Origin: Muribaculaceae bacterium | GTDB lineage: Bacteria > Bacteroidota > Bacteroidia > Bacteroidales > Muribaculaceae | DNA length: 5,998 bases | Reading direction: 5' to 3' | NCBI GenBank assembly: GCA_017545095.1 | Contig: JAFYCU010000108.1 | Span: 1-5,998 of the forward strand | Notes under the pieces: model-generated | Seen by the model: only the letters and a program-made list of their open reading frames with translations | What the model was told of the DNA's origin: nothing | Database searches by the model: none | Position numbers and translations under genes: made by a program | Part shown: piece by piece, positions 1 through 5,728 of the stretch | Numbering within the stretch: position 1 is the stretch's first letter | How the letters are laid out: each line of letters begins with the position of its first letter

Positions 1-979
1 AGGCTTTGTCCTTCTCGAAATACTTCTGATACTCGTCGAGCGTGGTGGCTCCGATGCTGCGCAGGTCGCCACGCGCCAGTGCTGGCTTGAGGATGTTGGC
101 GGCATCCATGGCACCGCTGCTCTTGCCGGCGCCCACCAGGGTGTGGATTTCGTCGATGAACAGGATGATTTCCCCTTGGGCCTGGGTGATCTCGTTGATC
201 ACCGCCTTGAGCCTTTCCTCAAACTCACCCTGGTATTTGGCACCGGCAATCAGTGCGCCCATGTCGAGCGAGTAGACCTGTTTCTGCTTTAGGTTCTCGG
301 GCACGTCGCCGCGCACGATGCGCTGAGCAAGCCCCTCAACGATGGCCGTTTTGCCTGTGCCAGGTTCTCCGATGAGGATGGGGTTGTTTTTGGTTCGTCG
401 GCTCAGGATCTGCAACACTCGGCGAATCTCGTCGTCACGACCAATCACGGGGTCGAGCTTGCCCTGGCGGGCGCGTTCGTTGAGGTTCACTGCATATTTG
501 CTTAAGGCTTGGTATTGCCCTTCGGCCTCTTGGCCCGTGGCTTTCTTGCCTTGCCGCAGCTCACCCACGGCGGCAGCGAGGGCCTGCGTGGTCACACCGG
601 CATCCTTGAGGATGCTTGCTGCTGTTGATTTCACATCGAGCAATGCCATGAGCAGTGCTTCGATGGTCACATACTGGTCGCCAAAGCGTTGTGCCACCTC
701 GGCCGCCTTGTCGAGCACGCGGCTGCTGGTGTTGCTCAGATAGGGCTCGCCGCCCGACACCTTGGGCAGGTGGGCGATGGCCGCCTCGATGGGACGGACG
801 ATGGCCTGTGGCGCGATGTCGAGCTTTTGCATGATGAAGTTCACCACATGGTCGCCCTCGCTCATCACGGCACTCAGCAGATGCTCGGGCTCAACTGCCT
901 GATTGCTGTTCTGACGCGTGAGTTGCACGGCCTTTTGGATCACTTCCTGACTTTTGATGGTAAAACTGTTGAAATTCAT
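1..979 (-). CDS. clpB: ATP-dependent chaperone ClpB, N-terminal part (truncated by window edge)
   Basis: ClpB is a cytosolic hexameric AAA+ disaggregase that threads aggregated proteins through its pore, working with DnaK/DnaJ/GrpE. The 326 codons present read as a typical ClpB N-terminus. The double Clp N-domain covers about residues 1-145 (EPEHLL at 30-35). The first AAA+ module has Walker A GEPGTGKT at 204-211, pore-loop motif [10 protein letters not shown] at 247-256 and Walker B IILFIDE at 271-277, followed by GATTLDEY at 310-317. Family members are about 860 residues long, so some 60 percent, including the coiled-coil M-domain and second AAA+ module, lies beyond base 1. ATG at 979 was chosen because [12 protein letters not shown] is the usual ClpB opening. 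GGAG lies 11 nt upstream, a rather long spacing and uncommon in this phylum. The gene is separated from rlmI by 237 bp and so has its own promoter region, with three phased repeat motifs. No frameshift is seen. ClpA/ClpC are less likely given the N-domain and motif spelling. Confidence 0.97.
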   Translation of the reverse strand, partial: MNFNSFTIKSQEVIQKAVQLTRQNSNQAVEPEHLLSAVMSEGDHVVNFIMQKLDIAPQAIVRPIEAAIAHLPKVSGGEPYLSNTSSRVLDKAAEVAQRFGDQYVTIEALLMALLDVKSTAASILKDAGVTTQALAAAVGELRQGKKATGQEAEGQYQALSKYAVNLNERARQGKLDPVIGRDDEIRRVLQILSRRTKNNPILIGEPGTGKTAIVEGLAQRIVRGDVPENLKQKQVYSLDMGALIAGAKYQGEFEERLKAVINEITQAQGEIILFIDEIHTLVGAGKSSGAMDAANILKPALARGDLRSIGATTLDEYQKYFEKDKA

Positions 980-1020
980 AGTATCTCTTGCTCCTTTCTT
1001 TTCGTTTTGATGTTGTTTGC

Positions 1021-1049
1021 CAAATGTTGTTGCAAAAACTTGACCGCAA
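1021..1049 (-). promoter_or_regulatory. Candidate clpB promoter (weak Bacteroidota -33/-7)
   Basis: On the minus strand, TTG (1049-1047) is followed after 18 bp by AACATTTG (1028-1021), a one-mismatch version of the Bacteroidota -7 box TAnnTTTG. It would start transcription near 1014 and give a leader of about 35 nt for clpB. The -7 box lacks the consensus TA, which would fit a promoter needing an activator. This is inferred from sequence only. Confidence 0.4.
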
Positions 1050-1058
1050 TAGCAAAAA

Positions 1059-1144
1059 TGCCATTTTGTCAGTTTCTAAAATAAAACAACGACAAAATGG
1101 CAGTTCATGGCATTTCGGCTATGAGGGTTGCTGACAAAATGGCT
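1059..1144. promoter_or_regulatory. Three phased copies of a TGNCA-N3-TGNCA motif upstream of clpB
   Basis: TGCCATTTTGTCA (1059-1071), CGACAAAATGGCA (1090-1102) and TGACAAAATGGCT (1132-1144) are versions of one quasi-palindrome. The first copy is inverted relative to the other two; together the first two form a perfect 12-bp inverted repeat. Start-to-start spacings are 31 and 42 bp, close to 3 and 4 helical turns. The nearest copy ends about 10 bp upstream of the proposed -33 element, at about -50 from the predicted start, which suits an activator or co-operative regulator. The binding protein is unknown. A stress regulator is inferred only because the downstream gene is clpB. Confidence 0.55.
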
Positions 1145-1176
1145 TCTCCAAACCAATTGTGAGAAGAGGCTTTTTT
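1143..1176. terminator. Imperfect stem-loop with T-tract between rlmI and clpB
   Basis: CTTCTC (1143-1148) pairs with GAGAAG (1161-1166) around a 12-nt loop. TTTTTT at 1171-1176 and AAAA at 1136-1139 can extend the stem beyond an internal loop. The T6 run follows the stem on the plus strand, while on the minus strand the stem is followed only by CCATTTTG. The only gene ending nearby is rlmI (minus strand, stop at 1217), so it may act as a weak or bidirectional terminator. It partly overlaps the distal phased motif of clpB. Confidence 0.4.
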
Positions 1177-1189
1177 ATCGGTGGTGTAT

Positions 1190-1205
1190 GCTGCGGCTCC
1201 GCAGC
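1190..1205. repeat. Perfect 7-bp palindrome just past the rlmI stop
   Basis: GCTGCGG and CCGCAGC pair around a CT loop, 12 nt beyond the rlmI stop codon on the minus strand. No T-run follows directly on either strand. It may help define the 3' end of the rlmI transcript together with the stem-loop at 1143-1176. Confidence 0.45.
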
Positions 1206-1216
1206 CTCATCACTCG

Positions 1217-2401
1217 TCACTCCACATACAGTACCAATCCTTTCAGGTATTCGCTTTCGGGGTGGTAGATGTTGATGGGATGGTCGGCGGGTTGTGTGAG
1301 CTGGTGCAGGATGCGCACGCGGCGGTGGCTCTGGGCGGCGGCACTGAACACGGCCAGGCGGAATTGTTCCTTGTTCACCGCTTGTGAGCAGGAGAAGGTG
1401 AACAAGATACCGCCCGGAGCGATTTTCTCGAATGCTTTCGCGTTGAGTTTGCGATAACCGATGAGCGCATTCTTGATGGCGCTCTTGTGCTTGGCAAAGG
1501 CTGGCGGATCGAGGATGATCAGGTCGTAGGCATTAGCCTCCATGGCCGAGAGATACTTGAAGGCATCTTCGGCAAAGGCCTCATGGCGAGGGTCGCCAGG
1601 AAAGTTAAGCGCAACGTTGTCGAGGGTGAGCTTGATGGCCTTGGCGCTGCTGTCGACCGAGTGAACAACCTGCGCTCCACCACGCATGGCGTAGAACGAG
1701 AACCCGCCCGTATAGCAAAACATGTTGAGCACGCGGCGGTTGCGAGCATAATGCTCAAGCAGGCTACGGTTTTCGCGTTGGTCGACAAAGAAGCCGGTCT
1801 TCTGTCCGCGCAGCCAGTCCACATGAAACTTCAGCCCGTTTTCCAATGCCTCGTCGGTGTCGTATTGGCCAACCAAGTATTGATTTTCGGGGTCGAGGTG
1901 AGCCTTGTAGGGCAGAGTGGTTTCGCTTTTATAATAAATATTGTGTAACCCGGCTTCGGGCAGCTGCATGAGGGCATCGGCAATCATGTGCCGGGCGAAG
2001 TGCATACCTGGCGAATGCGCCTGCACCACGGCCGTGCTGGCATAGATGTCGACCACAAGGCCGGGTAGGAAGTCGCCCTCGCCATGCACCAGACGAAAGG
2101 CGTTGTTGTCGTCGCGCATCAGCCCCAACGCCTGCCTCACTTGCAGTGCGGTAGCTAAGCGACGGCGAAAAAACTCGGTATCGATGGCACTGTCGTCGAA
2201 AGCAAGCATGCGCACGGCAATGCTGCCGATTTGGTAATGACCGTTGCCTATGTGGCGGCCATCGTGGGTATAGACGCTCACCACATCGCCCTCTTCGATG
2301 CTGGCGTCGTGGCGTGCGATGGCTCCCGAAAACACCCAGGGATGGAAACGCTCCAGCGAACTCTCCTTGCCGCGTTGCAGCGTGATGGCTTTATATTGCA
2401 T
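1217..2401 (-). CDS. rlmI: RlmI-like class I SAM-dependent 23S rRNA (cytosine) methyltransferase with PUA domain
   Basis: In Escherichia coli RlmI makes 5-methylcytosine at C1962 of 23S rRNA using S-adenosylmethionine; the exact target here is inferred by family. The 394 residues match the family length (E. coli about 396). The N-terminal RNA-binding PUA domain covers about 1-80 (FHPWVFSGAI at 19-28, GDVVSVY at 38-44). A linking domain follows to about 185 (GEGDFLPGLVVD at 107-118). The Rossmann methyltransferase domain shows FFVDQRENR (204-212), the SAM-site segment VLNMFCYTGGFSF (224-236), the acidic VDSS (249-252), the DPPAF motif (298-302), and FSCSQ (336-340), whose Cys338 is the likely catalytic cysteine. 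ATG at 2401 was chosen because the open frame to 2620 adds 73 Cys/Trp-rich residues that overlap rseP and do not resemble the family. The gene follows rseP by 61 bp containing 9-bp tandem repeats and no evident promoter, so co-transcription is likely. RlmK-like paralogues are the main alternative. Confidence 0.9.
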   Translation of the reverse strand: MQYKAITLQRGKESSLERFHPWVFSGAIARHDASIEEGDVVSVYTHDGRHIGNGHYQIGSIAVRMLAFDDSAIDTEFFRRRLATALQVRQALGLMRDDNNAFRLVHGEGDFLPGLVVDIYASTAVVQAHSPGMHFARHMIADALMQLPEAGLHNIYYKSETTLPYKAHLDPENQYLVGQYDTDEALENGLKFHVDWLRGQKTGFFVDQRENRSLLEHYARNRRVLNMFCYTGGFSFYAMRGGAQVVHSVDSSAKAIKLTLDNVALNFPGDPRHEAFAEDAFKYLSAMEANAYDLIILDPPAFAKHKSAIKNALIGYRKLNAKAFEKIAPGGILFTFSCSQAVNKEQFRLAVFSAAAQSHRRVRILHQLTQPADHPINIYHPESEYLKGLVLYVE

Positions 2402-2423
2402 GGATTCAATTATTTGCTTGTCG

Positions 2424-2459
2424 TTTCTATAGCTTCTATAGCCTCTATAGTTGCTATAA
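2424..2459. repeat. Four 9-bp tandem repeats in the rseP-rlmI spacer
   Basis: TTTCTATAG, CTTCTATAG, CCTCTATAG and TTGCTATAA lie head to tail and share the core CTATA; three contain the self-complementary hexamer CTATAG. The array starts 3 bp after the rseP stop and ends 22 bp before the rlmI start, so it fills most of the intergenic leader. Unit number could vary by slippage. Function is unknown. Confidence 0.85.
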
Positions 2460-2462
2460 ACA

Positions 2463-3935
2463 CTATTTAAAGAAGAACCTGTAGATGTCGTTGCCATTGG
2501 CAAAGAGCAGCAGAGCCAGCAGCAGTGCCATGCCCACGTATTGCGCACGCTCCAAGAACTTGTCGCTGGGTTTGCGGCCGGTGATGATTTCCCACAGCAG
2601 GAACAGCACATGACCGCCATCGAGGGCGGGGATGGGCAGGATGTTCATCACCGCCAGAATCACACTCAGGAATGCCGTGATGCCCCAGAAGTCGTACCAG
2701 TTCCACTCGTCAGGGAAGATGCTGCCAATGGCTCCGAATCCGCCCAGACTCTTGGCTCCCTCGGCCGAGAACAGCAACTTCAGACCCTTGACGTAAGCAA
2801 CTGTTTGGGACCAGCCCATCTCCAGACCGCGAGGAATGCTTTGCAGCAGGTTGTAACGATGCACCTCCACATTATACACCTTGTCGAGCTTCATGAGCAG
2901 AATGCCCAGTTTGCCGTCGCCGTCCACATCCACTTGGGCCTCCATGGGTTTGCCATCGCGCAGGTAGCGCAACGTAACAGTCTGGTTTTTATGCTTGGCC
3001 AGTGCGGCAGTAAACTCGGTGTAGCTCGGTGTGGTGTCGTTGGCCACAGCCAGCATACGGTCGCCTTTTTGCAGTCCGGCTTTCTCAGCACCCATGCGGG
3101 CCTGCGTTTGGGCGATGACCACCGGGAAGCGGTATTCCATAAACTGCTGTCCAGCTTCTGCTTCCTCGTTGTAGGTAAAGATGTATTTGTCGGGAATGGC
3201 TATGGACACGGTGTCGCGGTGGTTGCGCAGCACGGTCACCGTTTTGGCCTGAATCATGGTGTGCACACTTTCGCCTAAGCTCCCGTCGAGCGGCTTGCCG
3301 TCGGCGGTGAGTGGGATGTCGCCGTCTTGGAACCCCAAGCCATGTGCACTTTCGCAGTATTGCATACCCTCGGTGACATCGGTTAGGCGCAGCGTGGCAT
3401 CGCCGTAGGCATACACCATGCCGGTGTAGATAACCACGGCAGCCAGGAAGTTGAACAGCACGCCGCCCACCATCACCAGCAGGCGTTGCCAGGCCGGTTT
3501 GCTGCGGAACTCATAGGGCTTGGCGGGTTGCTTCATCTGCTCGGTGTTGAGCGATTCGTCGATCATGCCCGAAATGGAGCAATAGCCGCCCAGAGGCACC
3601 CAACCTATGCCATAGATGGTGTCGCGCCACGTGGCTTTGCCTTCAGGGGCGGTGGGACCGCAATTCTCCGGGGCAGGGGTGGACTCAGTTGGTTCGGAAC
3701 TGTCCTTGTCTTTCTTTTCAGCAGGGTCGGCTGGGTTTCTCGCAAAAAACGCCAGCTTGTGGTGCTTGGGGTCCCAGCGCACAATGCTGAACTGAGGGTT
3801 GAAGAACATATAGAATTTCTCGACCCACATGCCAAACAGGCGGGCAAACGAGTAGTGTCCAAACTCATGCACAATCACCAGCAGGCTCAGTGCGAGAATC
3901 ATTTCAAGGGCTTTCAGCCAAAATGTTGAAATCAT
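2463..3935 (-). CDS. rseP: RseP-type site-2 intramembrane zinc metalloprotease
   Basis: Site-2 proteases cleave transmembrane segments of anti-sigma factors and leftover signal peptides in the inner membrane; the substrate in this organism is unknown. The 490-residue product opens with a hydrophobic segment (about 7-23) carrying the zinc site HEFGH at 23-27. Next come GWVPLGGY (111-118), a second membrane segment with MVGGVLFN (155-162), and a periplasmic region of about 180-360 including a PDZ-like stretch (about 270-345, AGLQKGDRMLAV at 286-297). The membrane motif NILPIPALDGGH (431-442) supplies the third zinc ligand, Asp439, and a final hydrophobic helix (about 466-480) ends the protein. 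Residues 68-100 form a charged, Pro/Glu/Lys-rich linker, probably a lineage-specific insert. ATG at 3935 is preferred to the in-frame ATG at 3965, which lies in duplicated repeat DNA and adds 10 unrelated residues. The gene follows dxr by 126 bp, a common pairing in Bacteroidales, and precedes rlmI. Confidence 0.95.
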   Translation of the reverse strand: MISTFWLKALEMILALSLLVIVHEFGHYSFARLFGMWVEKFYMFFNPQFSIVRWDPKHHKLAFFARNPADPAEKKDKDSSEPTESTPAPENCGPTAPEGKATWRDTIYGIGWVPLGGYCSISGMIDESLNTEQMKQPAKPYEFRSKPAWQRLLVMVGGVLFNFLAAVVIYTGMVYAYGDATLRLTDVTEGMQYCESAHGLGFQDGDIPLTADGKPLDGSLGESVHTMIQAKTVTVLRNHRDTVSIAIPDKYIFTYNEEAEAGQQFMEYRFPVVIAQTQARMGAEKAGLQKGDRMLAVANDTTPSYTEFTAALAKHKNQTVTLRYLRDGKPMEAQVDVDGDGKLGILLMKLDKVYNVEVHRYNLLQSIPRGLEMGWSQTVAYVKGLKLLFSAEGAKSLGGFGAIGSIFPDEWNWYDFWGITAFLSVILAVMNILPIPALDGGHVLFLLWEIITGRKPSDKFLERAQYVGMALLLALLLFANGNDIYRFFFK

Positions 3936-3937
3936 AG

Positions 3938-4085
3938 TTGTTAAGAAGCGAGATGCGAGATGCAAGTAGCAAGAGCCACATCGCGATATTTGTTTTGATT
4001 TGTATTAATTTGTTGATGTTGTTAAGAAGCGAGAAGCAAGAGCCGCATCGCGATATTTGTTTTAATTTGTATTAATTTGTTGATG
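3938..4085. repeat. Imperfect tandem duplication covering the dxr-rseP spacer and the dxr 3' end
   Basis: Copy A (3938-4018, 81 bp) and copy B (4019-4085, 67 bp) both begin TTGTTAAGAAGCGAG, carry ATCGCGAT, and end ATTAATTTGTTGATG. Copy B contains the last seven codons and the TAA stop of dxr. In copy A the equivalent of the stop reads CAA on the minus strand, so it is a non-functional duplicate. The 14-bp length difference equals two units of a 7-bp repeat: four in copy A (AAGCGAG, ATGCGAG, ATGCAAG, TAGCAAG; 3946-3973) and two in copy B. Confidence 0.9.
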
Positions 4086-5252
4086 ACATGGCCGCATAGT
4101 CCATTGTTCCGCCAGTTTCCGCGCCTCGGCATTGGTTGCTACCAGATCGTCGTAGGTGGGGTGGTGGATGTGCGCAACGGCCTGCATGGTGTGTGCCACA
4201 ATGTCGTGGATTTGCGTGAAACTGATTTCATCGCGCAGGAATGCGGCCACGGCCACTTCGTTGGCGGCATTCATCGCGCAGGCGGCGTTGCCGCCACGCT
4301 CGGCGGCTTCGTAGGCCCGTGCAAGCAAGGGGAATTTCTCGAAGTCAGGTCGTTCAAAAGTGAGTTGTGCGTAGTCGTCGATGGTCATGCGACGGTCGTT
4401 GGTGGCCAGGCGGCCCGTGGGCAATCCCAACGCGTAGCGGATGGGAATGTGCATATCGGGCAAGCCAAGCTGCGCTTTCACTGAGCCATCGACAAACTCC
4501 ACCATCGAGTGCACGATGCTCTGCGGGTGCACCACAATCTCGATGCGCTCATGCCCCACGTTGAACAGCCATTTGGCCTCAAGCATCTCGAATCCTTTGT
4601 TCATCATCGTGGCGCTGTCGATAGTGATTTTTGCGCCCATGGCCCAGTTGGGGTGCTTAAGGGCATCGCTGGCCTTGACGGTGGCCAGGCGCTCGCGTGG
4701 CACAGTGCGGAACGGCCCGCCCGAAGCCGTGAGGATGAGTTTGCTCACATCTTCCATACGTTCACCCATCAAGCATTGGTAAAAAGCCCCATGCTCGCTG
4801 TCCACAGGGTAGAGATGGCTGGGCGAGTGGGTGAGCATGTGGGTGATCAGCTCCCCGGCCACCACCAGCGTCTCCTTGTTGGCCAGGGCGATGTCTTTGC
4901 CGGCGCTGATGGCCGCGATGGTCGATTCCAATCCGCTGTAACCCACCATGGCGGTAACCACGGTGTGCACCTCGGCTGCTGTCACGAGCTGGGCAATGGC
5001 AGCGCTGCCGCCATGCACGGTCACTGCTGTGTCGGCCAGCGCGTCACGCACTTGCTCGTAGCACGCCTCATCGGCAATCACCACATGGGCGGGGCTGTAC
5101 TGGCGTGCCTGCTCAATCAGAAGGTCGGTGCTGCGGTGCGCGGTGAGCAGCCACGGACGGAACAGGGTGGGGTACTCGGCCAGTATGTCAAGCGTTTGGC
5201 GGCCTATCGAACCCGTGCTACCCAGAATGGCTATGTTGCGTCGTTGTTCCAT
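4062..5252 (-). CDS. dxr: 1-deoxy-D-xylulose 5-phosphate reductoisomerase
   Basis: This cytosolic enzyme rearranges and reduces DXP to 2-C-methyl-D-erythritol 4-phosphate with NADPH and a divalent metal, the committed step of the MEP isoprenoid pathway and the target of fosmidomycin. The 396 residues match the usual length of about 400. Visible motifs are the NADPH loop GSTGSIG (11-17), LANKE (123-127), the metal ligands Asp151 and Glu153 in VDSEHGAF, SGGPF (177-181), HPNWAMG (200-206), MMNKGFE (216-222) with Glu222 as third metal ligand, and PQSIVHSMVEF (243-253). All active-site motifs are intact. ATG at 5252 places the nucleotide-binding strand at residue 6 as usual. A -7-like TAATTTTG lies 20 bp upstream. 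The last seven codons fall inside copy B of the tandem duplication, so the short C-terminal tail (HQQINTN) is probably repeat-derived and non-essential. The gene appears to lead a dxr-rseP-rlmI unit. Confidence 0.97.
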   Translation of the reverse strand: MEQRRNIAILGSTGSIGRQTLDILAEYPTLFRPWLLTAHRSTDLLIEQARQYSPAHVVIADEACYEQVRDALADTAVTVHGGSAAIAQLVTAAEVHTVVTAMVGYSGLESTIAAISAGKDIALANKETLVVAGELITHMLTHSPSHLYPVDSEHGAFYQCLMGERMEDVSKLILTASGGPFRTVPRERLATVKASDALKHPNWAMGAKITIDSATMMNKGFEMLEAKWLFNVGHERIEIVVHPQSIVHSMVEFVDGSVKAQLGLPDMHIPIRYALGLPTGRLATNDRRMTIDDYAQLTFERPDFEKFPLLARAYEAAERGGNAACAMNAANEVAVAAFLRDEISFTQIHDIVAHTMQAVAHIHHPTYDDLVATNAEARKLAEQWTMRPCHQQINTN

Positions 5253-5272
5253 ATTCGATTTCTACAAACGTG

Positions 5273-5280
5273 CAAAATTA
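5273..5280 (-). promoter_or_regulatory. Probable -7 box of the dxr promoter
   Basis: On the minus strand these bases read TAATTTTG, a full match to the Bacteroidota -7 consensus TAnnTTTG, with the dxr ATG 20 bp downstream. The expected start near 5267 gives a leader of about 15 nt. No TTG is found at the usual -33 distance, so the assignment rests on the -7 box and position. Confidence 0.5.
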
Positions 5281-5370
5281 CTAAAAACTTTCCATCCAGC
5301 TGTTACAGTTAAGATTAATTTAGAGTTAAGTCGTGGTGAAGAGATGGGTGAGAAATAAATCAGGGAAAAA

Positions 5371-5420
5371 TGACATAAGCACATAAGCTCCTGACAGCGG
5401 TTGACATAAGAACACAAGAT
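5371..5420. repeat. Imperfect 19-bp direct repeat with 31-bp period
   Basis: TGACATAAGCACATAAGCT (5371-5389) and TGACATAAGAACACAAGAT (5402-5420) match at 15 of 19 positions and start 31 bp apart. They lie upstream of dxr in an otherwise featureless A+T-rich stretch (5281-5430). Only two copies are present, so this is not a CRISPR array. It could be an operator pair or part of a dispersed repeat. Confidence 0.6.
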
Positions 5421-5433
5421 TATTAAGCGAAGA

Positions 5434-5510
5434 GGGGAATTTTCCGTGGCAGCGATTTTGCGGTTCACCCGAGGGTGTGATGCCGTGCTTCTGGCCACGG
5501 AAAATCCCCC
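5434..5510. repeat. Large 17-bp inverted repeat with 43-nt loop
   Basis: The arms at 5434-5450 (GGGGAATTTTCCGTGGC) and 5494-5510 (GCCACGGAAAATCCCCC) pair at 16 of 17 positions, with one A/C mismatch. The loop contains a smaller CACC/GGTG hairpin (5466-5477). On the plus strand TTTTTT follows at 5519-5524, giving a terminator-like look, but no plus-strand gene ends here. It may be an intergenic palindromic repeat or the end of a small non-autonomous element. Confidence 0.75.
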
Positions 5511-5537
5511 CTGCGCCCTTTTTTAAAGATGTTACAC

Positions 5538-5567
5538 GGGGACGGACCGTCCCCAAGAGTCCGTCCC
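5538..5567. repeat. Palindrome with two alternative foldings
   Basis: GGGGACGG and CCGTCCCC form an 8-bp palindrome around a single A (5538-5554). The same left part, GGGACGGAC (5539-5547), can instead pair with GTCCGTCCC (5559-5567) around an 11-nt loop. The two structures exclude each other. Confidence 0.75.
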
Positions 5568-5573
5568 GAAAGT

Positions 5574-5591
5574 GGTTCCTCGGAGAGGAAC
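5574..5591. repeat. Perfect 7-bp hairpin
   Basis: The sequence GTTCCTC ... GAGGAAC pairs around a GGA loop inside 5574-5591. It sits between two larger palindromes, and no T-run follows. Confidence 0.6.
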
Positions 5592-5601
5592 GCTAAACCA
5601 A

Positions 5602-5641
5602 GCGCCCCACATTGCCGCGCCATTGCGGCTATGTGGGGTGC
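5602..5641. repeat. Long 40-bp palindrome
   Basis: CCCCACAT (5605-5612) pairs with ATGTGGGG (5631-5638), and GCCGC (5614-5618) with GCGGC (5625-5629), leaving one T/T mismatch and a 6-nt loop. GCG/TGC at the base extend the stem with one wobble pair. Such a strong structure in non-coding DNA suggests a REP-like repeat or a structured RNA domain. Confidence 0.75.
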
Positions 5642-5645
5642 ATGT

Positions 5646-5678
5646 GTCGCGAAAGCGGCGCAACCTCGGCGAGGTTGC
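5646..5678. repeat. Two adjacent hairpins: GNRA-capped stem and 8-bp palindrome
   Basis: GTCGC and GCGGC (5646-5659) close a GAAA tetraloop with one wobble pair. GCAACCTC (5660-5667) then pairs perfectly with GAGGTTGC (5671-5678) around GGC. The second hairpin ends 14 bp before the -33 element of the plus-strand promoter. Confidence 0.7.
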
Positions 5679-5692
5679 CTGCCCCCTGCGTA

Positions 5693-5722
5693 TTGCTGTT
5701 TCGAAAAAAAATTGTACCTTTG
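5693..5722 (+). promoter_or_regulatory. Near-ideal Bacteroidota vegetative promoter
   Basis: TTG at 5693-5695 is followed after 19 bp by TACCTTTG at 5715-5722, matching the phylum's TTG-N19-TAnnTTTG consensus. An A8 tract (5704-5711) fills part of the spacer. Transcription would start near 5729 and run rightward, away from dxr, into hairpin-rich sequence. It is the best promoter match found in the window. Confidence 0.8.
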
Positions 5723-5728
5723 CGGCGA

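Noticed and set aside
1098..1112. TGGCA-N5-TGGCA as a sigma-54 promoter
   Set aside because: The distance between the GG and GC dinucleotides is one base too short for the -24/-12 consensus and no TTGC is present.
2402..2620. Longer rlmI start giving 73 extra N-terminal residues
   Set aside because: The extension overlaps the rseP 3' end and is read from the tandem-repeat spacer; its Cys/Trp-rich composition is unlike the PUA family start at MQYKAITLQRG.
2541..3278. Long plus-strand frame of 245 codons opposite rseP
   Set aside because: It is antisense to an intact, motif-complete rseP and has no recognisable domain or promoter; the same applies to frames opposite clpB, rlmI and dxr.
3936..3965. 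Upstream in-frame ATG of rseP
   Set aside because: It lies in the duplicated heptamer repeat and adds residues not typical of RseP; the ATG at 3935 directly precedes the first membrane segment.
5371..5420. Direct repeats as a CRISPR remnant
   Set aside because: There are only two imperfect copies with a 12-bp gap, and no cas gene or further repeats nearby.
5401..5429. TTGACA sequence resembling a sigma-70 -35 box
   Set aside because: Bacteroidota vegetative promoters use TTG/TAnnTTTG, and no proper -10 or -7 box follows; TTGACA here belongs to the direct repeat.
5434..5510. Integron attC-like site
   Set aside because: The arms lack the GTTRRRY/RYYYAAC core sites and there is no integrase or cassette gene.
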